Of a stretch of 64,000 nucleotides of DNA, positions 39,563 through 46,802 are shown in pieces. Position numbers and translations under genes: made by a program. The notes under the pieces are model-generated. The model searched no databases. It saw only the letters and a program-made list of their open reading frames with translations, and was not told where the DNA came from. The number at the start of each line of letters is the position of its first letter. Position 1 is the stretch's first letter. Origin of the DNA: Kocuria rosea (GTDB lineage Bacteria; Actinomycetota; Actinomycetes; Actinomycetales; Micrococcaceae); assembly GCF_006094695.1 (NCBI RefSeq), contig NZ_CP035103.1:1302001-1366000 (forward strand), read 5' to 3'.

Positions 39563-39568
39563 ACGCTA
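39563..39568 (-). promoter_or_regulatory. -10 box of the SAF-domain gene
   Basis: TAGCGT on the minus strand, 7 nt before ATG 39555; leaderless layout. Confidence 0.5.
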
Positions 39569-39684
39569 CGGGCCGGGTGCCCGGGACCCCGCCGTTCCGG
39601 GGCCGCCTGGGGAGGGGCGGGCAGCGCCGCCCGGGAGGTGCCTCCCGTGCAGTGCGGACGCCGGGGCGGCGTCCGGGGACCGGC

Positions 39685-40017
39685 TCAGTCGGAGGACCCG
39701 CCCGCGGTCGCGGAGGCGGACGAGGAGGACGCGCCCGCGCCGGCGGTCGCCGGGGTCGCCGTCTTCGCCGGCGCCGCCGGCTCGGCGGTGGAGGACGCGG
39801 AGGACGTGGAGGACGTGGAGGCGCCCGAGTCCGCGCCGCCGGAGCGCGAGTCGTTGCGGTAGAAGCCGGAGCCCTTGAACACCACGCCCACCGTGTTGAA
39901 CTTCTTGCGCAGGCCCCCGTCGCACTCCGGGCAGACGGTCAGGGCGTCCTCGCTGAACGACTGGCGGATGTCGAACGCGTGGCCGCAGTCCTTGCAGGCG
40001 TAGGCGTAGACGGGCAT
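39685..40017 (-). CDS. FmdB-family zinc-ribbon protein
   Basis: A 110-aa protein. Residues 1-53 are the FmdB zinc ribbon: PVYAYACKDCGHAFD, with the second Cys pair in CPECDG and the closing FKGSGFYRND. The remainder is a Ser/Ala/Thr-rich disordered tail, longer than in many homologs. The ATG has a strong AGGAGG site 6 nt upstream. It follows the 5-formyl-THF cyclo-ligase gene by 63 nt on the same strand, an arrangement common in actinobacteria. Function is regulatory by old annotation only. Confidence 0.85.
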   Translation of the reverse strand: MPVYAYACKDCGHAFDIRQSFSEDALTVCPECDGGLRKKFNTVGVVFKGSGFYRNDSRSGGADSGASTSSTSSASSTAEPAAPAKTATPATAGAGASSSSASATAGGSSD

Positions 40018-40080
40018 GGGTCCTCCTGGGAAGGGTCGACGAGCGCGCTCGTTGGCACTCGAAGGGGTCGACTGCCGATT

Positions 40081-40722
40081 CTACCGTGTTCCCCGCGCCG
40101 GACCGGGGGGCCCCTCCAGCCGCACGGTTCCGTTCTCCGTGAGGGCCAGCGGCACGGGGGCGTCGAGCTCCTCGACCGGCACGGACCCGGCCGGGAGGAC
40201 CTCGTCGGCGAAGACGCACACCACGGTGCGCAGCTCCGGGTGCGCCGTGCGCGGCAGCGTGGCGAGGAAGCGGTCGTAGTAGCCGCCGCCGAAGCCCAGC
40301 CGCGCGCCGCCGGGCGCCACGGCGAGCGCGGGCACCAGCAGCAGACCCACCGCGTGCATCACCTCCGCGCCGTGGCGGGCGCCCACGGGCTCGCGCAGTC
40401 CGCCCGCGCCGCCGGACCGCTCGGGGGTGTCCGGCGTCCACCGCGCCCACGAGAGCCGGCGCCCGGGCTCGCACACGGGCACCCAGATCCGGTGGCCGCG
40501 GTGGTGAGCCGTGACGAGAGCGGGCTCGAGGGGCGGCTCTGTGGCCAGCGGCAGGTACGCGGCGACGTCGAGGTGCGGGCGGTCGGCCAGCAGCTCGGTC
40601 AGGTGCCGGTCGAAGGCCACGGCGGCGTGCTCGCGGGCGGCCCGGGAGCGCCGCGCGCGGGCCGCCACGAGCTGCCGGCGCAGCCGGGTCTTGGCCTCGG
40701 CGGGACCGCGGGGGTCGGTCAT
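40081..40722 (-). CDS. 5-formyltetrahydrofolate cyclo-ligase
   Basis: A 213-aa enzyme that converts 5-formyl-THF to 5,10-methenyl-THF with ATP, recycling the inhibitory folate. The N-terminal AKTRLRRQLVAARARR and the substrate/ATP motif LGFGGGYYDRFLATL near residue 142 are diagnostic, and ALAVAPGGARLG precedes it. Upstream of the ATG only a weak GAGGAG lies about 11 nt away. It is divergent from galU and is followed by the FmdB gene. Confidence 0.92.
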   Translation of the reverse strand: MTDPRGPAEAKTRLRRQLVAARARRSRAAREHAAVAFDRHLTELLADRPHLDVAAYLPLATEPPLEPALVTAHHRGHRIWVPVCEPGRRLSWARWTPDTPERSGGAGGLREPVGARHGAEVMHAVGLLLVPALAVAPGGARLGFGGGYYDRFLATLPRTAHPELRTVVCVFADEVLPAGSVPVEELDAPVPLALTENGTVRLEGPPGPARGTR

Positions 40723-40871
40723 CGTCGTGTCCGCTCCTCGTCCGACGCTCGGCCCGGGCGGCGCCCGGACGCGCCGGCCCTGGCGGGCCGGTGGTGCGAG
40801 GCTAGCCGCGCACCACCGCGGCGGGCAAGCGTGCCCGGGCGGGAATCCGCTGGTGGGAGCCCCCGATCCGT

Positions 40872-40877
40872 TAGCCT
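40872..40877 (+). promoter_or_regulatory. -10 box of galU
   Basis: TAGCCT, 6 nt before ATG 40884; leaderless layout. Confidence 0.6.
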
Positions 40878-40883
40878 GAGCGC

Positions 40884-41798
40884 ATGAGTGGAAACAGCAA
40901 CCCCCGGACGGTCCGGAAGGCCGTCATTCCTGCCGCCGGGCTCGGCACCCGGTTCCTCCCCGCGACGAAGGCCATGCCCAAGGAGATGTTGCCGGTCGTG
41001 GACCGGCCGGCCATCCAGTACGTGGTCCAGGAGGCGGTCGACGCCGGTCTCCAGGACGTCCTGATGATCACCGGGCGCTCGAAGCGGGCGCTGGAGGACC
41101 ACTTCGACCGGGTGCCGGCCCTGGAGCACCAGCTCGAGGAGTCGGGCAAGACCGATCTGCTGCGGGCGGTGGAGCACGCCTCCGAGCTCGGCGAGATCCA
41201 CTACCTGCGCCAGGCGGACCCCAAGGGACTGGGGCACGCGGTGCTGCGGGCGAAGATCCACATCGGTGACGAGCCCTTCGCGGTGCTGCTGGGCGACGAC
41301 CTGATCGACGCCCGGGACGAGCTGCTCACCGAGATGATCGCCGTGCAGGAGCGCACCGGCGGCTCCGTGGTCGCGCTGATGGAGGTCCCGGCCGAGCAGA
41401 TCAGCGCCTACGGCTGCGCGGACGTCACCGCGGTGGAGGGGGAGGACTACGTGCGGATCAACGGGCTGGTGGAGAAGCCGGCCCCGGAGGACGCTCCGTC
41501 CAACCTGGCCGTGATCGGGCGCTACGTGCTGGTGCCGGAGGTGTTCGAGGTGCTGGAGAACACCGCCCCCGGGCGCGGCAACGAGATCCAGCTCACCGAC
41601 GCGCTGCAGACCCTCGCCCAGCGCGAGGGCGAGGGCGGCGGGGTGTACGGGGTGGTCTTCAAGGGCCGTCGCTACGACACCGGCGACAAGCTCAGCTACC
41701 TCAAGGCCAACATCATCCTGGCCTCGGAGCGCGAGGACCTCGGGCCCGAGCTGTGCGAGTGGCTCAGGGAGTACACCCGGACCCTGCCGGTCGGCTGA
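40884..41798 (+). CDS. galU: UTP-glucose-1-phosphate uridylyltransferase
   Basis: A 304-aa enzyme making UDP-glucose from glucose 1-phosphate and UTP for envelope glycans and trehalose metabolism. The nucleotide-binding signature is AAGLGTRFLPATKAMPKEML, followed by VDRPAIQYVVQEA; the sugar-binding NGLVEKPAPEDAPSNLAVIGRY lies near residue 194. The ATG lies 6 nt after a TAGCCT box with no ribosome site. The acetyltransferase gene follows after 14 nt. Confidence 0.96.
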   Translation: MSGNSNPRTVRKAVIPAAGLGTRFLPATKAMPKEMLPVVDRPAIQYVVQEAVDAGLQDVLMITGRSKRALEDHFDRVPALEHQLEESGKTDLLRAVEHASELGEIHYLRQADPKGLGHAVLRAKIHIGDEPFAVLLGDDLIDARDELLTEMIAVQERTGGSVVALMEVPAEQISAYGCADVTAVEGEDYVRINGLVEKPAPEDAPSNLAVIGRYVLVPEVFEVLENTAPGRGNEIQLTDALQTLAQREGEGGGVYGVVFKGRRYDTGDKLSYLKANIILASEREDLGPELCEWLREYTRTLPVG

Positions 41799-41812
41799 GA
41801 GACCGCGCTCCC

Positions 41813-42445
41813 GTGGCCGGACAGTTCCGGTGGCCCGTCACCGTCTCCTGGGGGGACCTCCGGCTGCGTCCGCTGGCCCGGGGGGACCGCCGGGAGTGGG
41901 ACGTCGTGCGCGCCCGCAACCGGGACTGGCTCGACCCGTGGGAGGCCACGAACCCCGCACCCGGCGGGGCCCCGCCCACGTTCGGGCAGTTCGTGCGCAC
42001 CCTCGACCAGCAGGCCCGGCAGGGCACGGCCCTGCCCTTCCTCATCACGGAGCGGGTCCCGGGGACGGAGCGGTTCGGTCTCGTCGGCCAGCTGACCGTC
42101 TCCGGGATCTCGTGGGGGTCGTTCCTGTCCGCGACCCTGGGGTACTGGGTGGACCGGGACCAGGCGGGACGCGGCGTGGCCCCCATGGCGGTGGCCATGG
42201 CCACCGACTACTGCTTCCAGGGCCTCGGGCTGCACCGGATCGAGATCAACATCCGGCCGGAGAACACCAAGTCCCTGCGGGTGGTGGAGAAGCTCGGGTT
42301 CCGGGACGAGGGGCTGCGCAAGGACTTCCTGCACATCGACGGGCGCTGGACGGACCACCGCAGCTTCGCGCTCACCGCGCCGGAGGCGCCCGAGGGACTC
42401 GTCCGCCGGTTCACGGGATCGGACCGCCCCGCCGTGTGGCAGTGA
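41813..42445 (+). CDS. RimJ/RimL-type GNAT N-acetyltransferase
   Basis: A 210-aa GNAT protein that resembles the ribosomal-protein serine/alanine acetyltransferases RimJ and RimL. The fold is visible as LRLRPLARGDRREWD at the start, GYWVDRDQAGRGVAPMAVAMATDYCF (acetyl-CoA loop) near residue 110 and HRIEINIRPENTKSLRVVEKLGFRDEG near 138. The GTG start lies 14 nt after the galU stop, so it is in the galU transcript. The last 20 residues are outside the domain. The acceptor is unknown. Confidence 0.85.
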   Translation: MAGQFRWPVTVSWGDLRLRPLARGDRREWDVVRARNRDWLDPWEATNPAPGGAPPTFGQFVRTLDQQARQGTALPFLITERVPGTERFGLVGQLTVSGISWGSFLSATLGYWVDRDQAGRGVAPMAVAMATDYCFQGLGLHRIEINIRPENTKSLRVVEKLGFRDEGLRKDFLHIDGRWTDHRSFALTAPEAPEGLVRRFTGSDRPAVWQ

Positions 42446-42495
42446 CCCGGCCGGGCGTGTCCACAGGGATACCCACAGGCGCGCCCCCGCGGTAG

Positions 42496-42501
42496 TAGGC
42501 T
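42496..42501 (+). promoter_or_regulatory. -10 box of the membrane-protein gene at 42.6 kb
   Basis: TAGGCT with a leader of about 90 nt before ATG 42601. Confidence 0.4.
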
Positions 42502-42600
42502 GTTCCTCACGGCCCGAGCCCGGGCCCCGGACACGCCGGCGCAGCGCGCCGGCGTCCCCCGTCCGCTCGATCCGGCGACCACGAAGGCAGGACCGCGACC

Positions 42601-43503
42601 ATGATCTGGGTGAGCAGCTCGGCCGTGCTGGCCGTGGTGTGCGCGCTGTCGCTGTTCTGGGTCGCGCCGCGACTGCAGCGCCGCCGGGAGCTCCCCGTCG
42701 AGGCGCCGGCCGAGACGGCCGGCCCCGACGGTCTCCCCGCGCCGATCGAGCAGCCCCCACCCGCGTCCCGCCGACGAAGGAACATCATGGCGACCACCGA
42801 CACCGTCCCCCGGCCCGCCGACGGCGACCCCGGACGCACCGGCAGAGGGCACCTGCGCATCAGGCGGGACCGCGCCGTGATCCTCCTCGCCGGGTGCGCC
42901 GCCCTCCTGGCCGCACTCGTCACCGCCGTGGTCGCACCGTTCTCCGCCGCGGTGAGCTGGCCGTGGCCCGTCTTCCTGCTGCTGCTCGGCGTCGGCGCCG
43001 TCCTGTCCCTGCGCTACCTGGCCGTCCAGGACCGGGCCGCCCGCCGTGCGTCGCGCCCCGCGGTCCGGGCGCCGGAGGCGGAGGCGGAGCCGCACGCCCC
43101 CCGCGAGGACGTCGCCCTGTTCGACAACGAGCACGTCGTGGCGGAGGAGGTCCGCGAGCAGTCGCGCCGGACGGCCGAGGACCTCGACCTGCCCACCCCC
43201 GAGGAGCAGCCCCGGATGCCCGCACCCGCCGCCTTCACGGTCGAGGAGCTGCGGGCCGAGGCGCTCCGCGTGGCCCGAGAGTCCGCACCGGCCGCCGCTG
43301 CCCGGACGTGGGAGCCGGTGCCCGTGCCGCGTCCGACCTACGCCGAGGCGCCCGTGGTCCAGCGCCCGGAGCCGGAGCCGCTGCCGGTGCCGGAGCAGCC
43401 CGCCGCCCGCTCCGCGAGCCTGAAGGACGCCGTGCGCACGGGCGAGGAGCAGCGCCGCGCCGCCCTCGACCTCGACGACGTCCTCAAGCGCCGCCGCGCC
43501 TGA
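42601..43503 (+). CDS. Hypothetical membrane protein with long cytoplasmic tail
   Basis: A 300-aa protein of unknown function. One hydrophobic segment starts at the N-terminus (about residues 3-22), a basic/Pro linker follows, and a helical hairpin spans about 94-142 (VILLAGCAALLAALVTAVV and WPWPVFLLLLGVGAVLSL). The remaining 160 residues are acidic and Pro-rich with repeated PVPRP/EPEPLPVPEQP segments, ending LDDVLKRRRA. This pattern recalls conserved unnamed Micrococcaceae proteins found near galU. The ATG has a weak AGG site. A palindrome at 43518-43537 follows as a likely terminator. Confidence 0.7.
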   Translation: MIWVSSSAVLAVVCALSLFWVAPRLQRRRELPVEAPAETAGPDGLPAPIEQPPPASRRRRNIMATTDTVPRPADGDPGRTGRGHLRIRRDRAVILLAGCAALLAALVTAVVAPFSAAVSWPWPVFLLLLGVGAVLSLRYLAVQDRAARRASRPAVRAPEAEAEPHAPREDVALFDNEHVVAEEVREQSRRTAEDLDLPTPEEQPRMPAPAAFTVEELRAEALRVARESAPAAAARTWEPVPVPRPTYAEAPVVQRPEPEPLPVPEQPAARSASLKDAVRTGEEQRRAALDLDDVLKRRRA

Positions 43504-43517
43504 GCGCACGCACCACC

Positions 43518-43537
43518 CGGCCCGGTCGACCGGGCCG
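43518..43537. terminator. 20-bp palindrome after the membrane-protein gene
   Basis: CGGCCCGGTC followed by its exact complement GACCGGGCCG, 14 nt after the stop codon; a likely transcription end. Confidence 0.5.
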
Positions 43538-43587
43538 CACGCACCGCCGCACGCCCCCGCCGGGGCGCGCGGCGGTTCGCTTCCCCG

Positions 43588-43605
43588 GGGGCCGTGCACG
43601 GCCCC
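43588..43605. promoter_or_regulatory. 18-bp palindrome directly upstream of the CYTH-CHAD -10 box
   Basis: GGGGCCGTG plus CACGGCCCC form a perfect dyad that ends 2 nt before a TATCAT box (43608-43613). Overlap with the spacer region between -35 and -10 fits a repressor operator. The regulator is unknown. Confidence 0.45.
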
Positions 43606-43671
43606 GGTATCATCGCCGCAACGGCCGGCCGCCGGTTCCGGCGACCGGTGGCCCCGACCAGGAGGACACCC

Positions 43672-45318
43672 ATGACCGCCGTCGCCCACCGCGAGGTCGA
43701 GCGCAAGTACGAGTTCCCGGAGGGCGCCGAGGCCCGGGTGGACTGGAGCGCGCTGGAGGGGTGCACCGTCTCGGCGGAGCCCGTGGAGCACCGCATGGAG
43801 GCCGTCTACCACGACACCGAGGACATGGCCCTGGGGCGGCGCCTGGTCGCGCTGCGCCGCCGCCGGGGCGGGGCCGACGACGGGTGGCACGTGAAGTTCC
43901 AGGGCGCGGACGGACGCCACGAGCTGCAGGTGCCGCTGCTGCGCACCCCGGACCGGATGCCCGCGTCCGTGCGGAACCTCCTCGCCGGGCTGACCGGGGG
44001 ACAGGAGCTGCGGCCGGTGGCGACCCTCCGCACCGTGCGGCAGGTGCACCGGATCAGCGACAGCACGGGGGCGGCGGTTGCGGAGCTCGCCGTGGACGTC
44101 GTGGACGCCGTCGACGAGCGCACGGGAACGGCGCGGTCCTGGTCGGAGTGGGAGGTCGAGCTCCTCGACGGCACGGTGCCCGAGGTGCGCCAGGAGCAGA
44201 TCTTCGCCGCGGTCGAGGCCGTGGTCTTCGCGGCCGGCGGGAAGCCGTCCACCTCCCGGGCGAAGATCGCCCGTGCGCTCGGCGAGGACGACGACGCCCC
44301 GGCGGGGCCCGGCCGGAAGCAGGACGAGAAGCAGCCGGAGGGCAGGAGCGGCAAGAAGGCCGGGAGCGGCACGAAGAACAAGAAGAACAAGAAGAACAAG
44401 AACAAGGCGGGAAGGAAGGGGAAGCCGGCGGGCGGGCCGGACGTGCTGCGCGCGGTGCTCGGGGAGCTCGCCGAACAGCTGGTGCTCTGGGACTTCAGGG
44501 TCCGCCTCGACGTCCCGGACGCGGTGCACCAGATGCGCGTGACGTCCCGTTCCCTGCGCAGCGTGCTGAGGGCGGCCAAGCCGTTCTTCGACGGCGCGGC
44601 GGCGGAGGAGCTGGACGCCCGGCTGCGGGAGCTCGCCCGGACGCTGTCCGCGGCCCGGGACGCCGAGGTCACGGCGGAGCTGCTGGCCGGGCGCGTGGAG
44701 GCGCTCGAGGGGCGGGTGGGGCCGGCCGCGGCGGAGAGCCTGCGGCAGCGGGCCGAGGAGGAGGCACGGACGGCGGCCGCGAAGGTGCGCCGGCACGTCA
44801 CGGGCCAGGAGCACCTGCGGCTCCTGGCGGACGTCCAGGACTTCGCCGCCCGTCCGCCGCTGACCGAGGAGTGCACCCGGCTCTCGGGGCGTGAGGTCGC
44901 CGACGCAGTGGTGCACCGGGCCCTGCGGAAGGTGGTGCGCGTGGCCGAGGCGGAGCTGGCCGGCGGCCCGGGCGGCGAGGGGCAGCTGGAGCACCTGCAC
45001 GATGTCCGCAAGGCCGTCAAGCGCGTGCGCTACGTCGACGCCGTCCTCGGCCGGACCGGGCACCGGCCGGGCAAGCAGCTGCGGCGCGCGGCCCGGGACG
45101 CGGAGGACTACCAGGACGAGCTGGGCCGGATCATGGACGCCGCGGTGGTGGAGCGGTGGCTCGCGGGCACGGCGGCCGCCCTCGGGCGCTCCGGTGCGGA
45201 CCGCTACGCCGTGGGGGCGCTGCACGGCGCCGAGGTCCTCCGCTTGCGGGCCGGGACCGACGGCGGGGCGGACGTGGTGGGGGTGCTCCTGTCCCAGCTG
45301 CGGGAGGACCTCGCCTGA
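43672..45318 (+). CDS. CYTH-CHAD domain protein
   Basis: A 548-aa protein. Residues 1-210 form a CYTH (triphosphate tunnel) domain beginning HREVERKYEFPEG, the ExExK motif, with VEHRMEAVYHDTEDMAL following. Residues about 255-548 form a helical CHAD domain with VHQMRVTSRSLRSVLRAAKPF near 284 and HDVRKAVKRVRYVDAVLG near 444; the conserved His/Arg/Lys residues bind polyphosphate in known members. A Lys/Asn-rich linker (about 222-252) joins them. The ATG has AGGAGG 6 nt upstream. Likely a polyphosphate-binding or inorganic triphosphatase protein; PPK2 lies 8.5 kb away. Confidence 0.88.
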   Translation: MTAVAHREVERKYEFPEGAEARVDWSALEGCTVSAEPVEHRMEAVYHDTEDMALGRRLVALRRRRGGADDGWHVKFQGADGRHELQVPLLRTPDRMPASVRNLLAGLTGGQELRPVATLRTVRQVHRISDSTGAAVAELAVDVVDAVDERTGTARSWSEWEVELLDGTVPEVRQEQIFAAVEAVVFAAGGKPSTSRAKIARALGEDDDAPAGPGRKQDEKQPEGRSGKKAGSGTKNKKNKKNKNKAGRKGKPAGGPDVLRAVLGELAEQLVLWDFRVRLDVPDAVHQMRVTSRSLRSVLRAAKPFFDGAAAEELDARLRELARTLSAARDAEVTAELLAGRVEALEGRVGPAAAESLRQRAEEEARTAAAKVRRHVTGQEHLRLLADVQDFAARPPLTEECTRLSGREVADAVVHRALRKVVRVAEAELAGGPGGEGQLEHLHDVRKAVKRVRYVDAVLGRTGHRPGKQLRRAARDAEDYQDELGRIMDAAVVERWLAGTAAALGRSGADRYAVGALHGAEVLRLRAGTDGGADVVGVLLSQLREDLA

Positions 45319-45357
45319 GCGGCGCTCCGGACGCCACCGCGCGGACGCCTCCCGAGA

Positions 45358-45432
45358 GGCTCCGGCGGGGCGCGCCACGACCCGCCTGAGCCCTGCCGGA
45401 GCCGCCCCGGCCCCGTCTGCACCCGGGGCGGC
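45358..45432 (+). terminator. Overlapping terminator hairpins after the CHAD gene
   Basis: GGCTCCGGC (45358-45366) pairs with GCCGGAGCC (45395-45403). GCCGCCCCGG (45401-45410) pairs with CCGGGGCGGC (45423-45432). The two stems share three bases and are therefore mutually exclusive in full form. Confidence 0.6.
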
Positions 45433-45523
45433 GGGCGGCCGGGGCCGGCCTGTCCGGTTCCGTCGCAGTAGTCATGCCCGGGTCACGGGGACGGGGGGAC
45501 GATGGTCGCAGTCGACGGGCCGT

Positions 45524-45590
45524 TAGCGTTCTCGCGCGTTTCCCGGCCCGGACTCGACTGCCCGGTCGGCCGGTGAGGACGGCCGCCGGG
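45524..45590 (+). promoter_or_regulatory. Putative promoter and leader hairpin of the lectin-like gene
   Basis: TAGCGT (45524-45529) as -10 box, and a stem-loop in the leader pairing 45561-45572 with 45580-45590 (one bulged base). A GAGGAG ribosome site (45607-45612) follows. The -35 region is not convincing. Confidence 0.4.
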
Positions 45591-45618
45591 ACGGCTTCCA
45601 GCACCCGAGGAGTGCGTG

Positions 45619-46521
45619 ATGACCGAGCACACCCAGCCGGACGGGCCGACCCCGTCCGGGATCTCCCTGGTGATGTCCCGCCGCGGACTGCTGACGGCCG
45701 GCACCGCAGTGGCCTCCGCCGTCGCCGTCGGGGCCGTTCCGACGACGGCTGCCGCCGCTCCCAGCACCAACGGCGTCATCTACGGGGTCGAGGACGACAA
45801 GGACCTGCTGTGGTACCGCCACGAGGGCCGCAGCAACGGCACGCCGCGCTGGGCCAACAACGGCACCGGGCGCAAGGTCGGCAGCGGGTGGGACTTCGCC
45901 CACGTCTTCGCCGGCGGCGCCGGGGTCGTCTACGGGGTCGAGCACGACGGGGACCTCCTGTGGTACCGCCACGAGGGCGCGGCCGACGGCACGGCGCGCT
46001 GGGCCAACCGGGGCCGCGGGCGCAAGGTCGGCAGCGGGTGGGACTTCACCCACGTCTTCTCCGGCGGCGCCGGGGTCCTCTACGCGGTGCAGGGCAACGG
46101 TGACCTTTTCTGGTACCGCCACGAGGGGCGCAGCAACGGCACGCCGCGCTGGGCCAACAACGGACGCGGGCGCAAGATCGGCAACGGGTGGGACTTCGCC
46201 CACGTCTTCGCCGGCGGCGACGGGATCATCTACGCGGTGGAGCACGACGGGGACCTGCTGTGGTACCGCCACGAGGGACGCGGCGACGGCACGGCGCGCT
46301 GGGCCAACAACGGACGCGGGCGCAAGGTCGGCAGCGGGTGGGACTTCGCCCACGTCTTCGGCGGCGGAGGCGGGATCGTCTACGCGGTCGCGTTCGACGG
46401 AGACCTGTTCTGGTACCGCCACGAGGGGCGCAACAACGGCACGCCGCGCTGGGCCAACAACGGCACCGGGCGCAGGATCGGCAACGGGTGGAACTTCGAG
46501 CACGTCCTCTACGGGAACTAG
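45619..46521 (+). CDS. Tat-exported five-blade tachylectin-like beta-propeller protein
   Basis: A 300-aa secreted protein. Residues 18-46 form a twin-arginine signal (MSRRGLLTAG, then a hydrophobic stretch and TAAAA). From residue 52 to the end there are exactly five repeats of 50 residues, each with Tyr-x-Val, a DLLWYRHEG strand, a GTxRWANxGxGR loop, a GxGWDFxHVF strand and a Gly-rich turn. Five 47-residue blades with similar motifs make tachylectin-2, a sugar-binding propeller, so a lectin role is likely. The ATG at 45619 has GAGGAG 6 nt upstream. It stands alone on the plus strand. Confidence 0.85.
   Translation: MTEHTQPDGPTPSGISLVMSRRGLLTAGTAVASAVAVGAVPTTAAAAPSTNGVIYGVEDDKDLLWYRHEGRSNGTPRWANNGTGRKVGSGWDFAHVFAGGAGVVYGVEHDGDLLWYRHEGAADGTARWANRGRGRKVGSGWDFTHVFSGGAGVLYAVQGNGDLFWYRHEGRSNGTPRWANNGRGRKIGNGWDFAHVFAGGDGIIYAVEHDGDLLWYRHEGRGDGTARWANNGRGRKVGSGWDFAHVFGGGGGIVYAVAFDGDLFWYRHEGRNNGTPRWANNGTGRRIGNGWNFEHVLYGN
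45772..46521 (+). repeat. Five in-frame 150-bp tandem repeats encoding propeller blades
   Basis: Repeat units begin at 45772, 45922, 46072, 46222 and 46372 with no length variation. Long stretches such as the codons for WYRHEG and RWAN are identical in all units at DNA level, which suggests recent duplication or ongoing homogenisation. Confidence 0.95.
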
Positions 46522-46566
46522 CGAGCGGCTCCCGGCCCGCACGACGACGGCCCGCGCACGACGAAT

Positions 46567-46597
46567 GCCCCCGTCCGGCGTTGTGCCGAGCGGGGGC
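46567..46597. terminator. Bidirectional terminator between lectin-like gene and tRNA
   Basis: GCCCCCG (46567-46573) pairs with CGGGGGC (46591-46597), with an inner CCGGC/GCCG stem. It lies between the plus-strand lectin-like gene and the minus-strand tRNA and can serve both. Confidence 0.75.
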
Positions 46598-46609
46598 CTT
46601 CGCCTCCGG

Positions 46610-46682
46610 TGGAGCTAAGGGGAATCGAACCCCTGACCTTTTCATTGCGAACGAAACGCTCTACCAACTGAGCTATAGCCCC
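46610..46682 (-). tRNA. tRNA-Ala, anticodon CGC
   Basis: A 73-nt cloverleaf on the minus strand: acceptor GGGGCTA/TAGCTCC with one G-U pair and discriminator A, D arm GCTC-AGTTGGTA-GAGC, anticodon loop TTCGCAA (CGC, reads GCG), variable loop AGGTC and T loop TTCGATT closed by AGGGG/CCCCT. CCA is not encoded. A TACGAT box 14 nt upstream (46697-46702) is the likely -10. Confidence 0.93.
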
Positions 46683-46789
46683 GGAGCAACCGTTCCATCG
46701 TATACATCCCGCGCCGGTTTCGCATCTCGGGCGCCCGGCGCGTCCGGGGCGGTTCCCGCCGGTGGTCGGGGAGCAGGGCCGGCAGTGGG

Positions 46790-46795
46790 TAGATT
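46790..46795 (+). promoter_or_regulatory. -10 box of the LysR effector-domain gene
   Basis: TAGATT, 7 nt before ATG 46803; leaderless layout. Confidence 0.6.
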
Positions 46796-46802
46796 GACCG
46801 GC

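Larger units (their letters stand above)
45319..45618. other. Gene-free region between CHAD gene and lectin-like gene
   Basis: A 300-bp stretch. It holds the two overlapping terminator stems for the CHAD gene (45358-45432), a possible TAGCGT -10 box (45524-45529) and a leader hairpin (45561-45590). I see no ORF with actinobacterial codon use here. Confidence 0.6.

Noticed and set aside
42458..42478. Two DnaA-box-like sequences (TGTCCACAG, ATACCCACAG) after the acetyltransferase gene
   Set aside because: Only two imperfect copies, no dnaA/dnaN/parAB genes and no AT-rich element nearby; chance or local structure is likelier than an origin.
44370..44415. AAG/AAC-rich stretch as a foreign insertion
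   Set aside because: It is in frame between two domains of the CYTH-CHAD protein and has flanks with normal composition; Lys and Asn codons alone explain it.
45772..46521. 150-bp periodic repeats as a CRISPR or minisatellite array
   Set aside because: All units are in frame within one coding sequence with a Tat signal and translate to propeller blades; there are no spacers.
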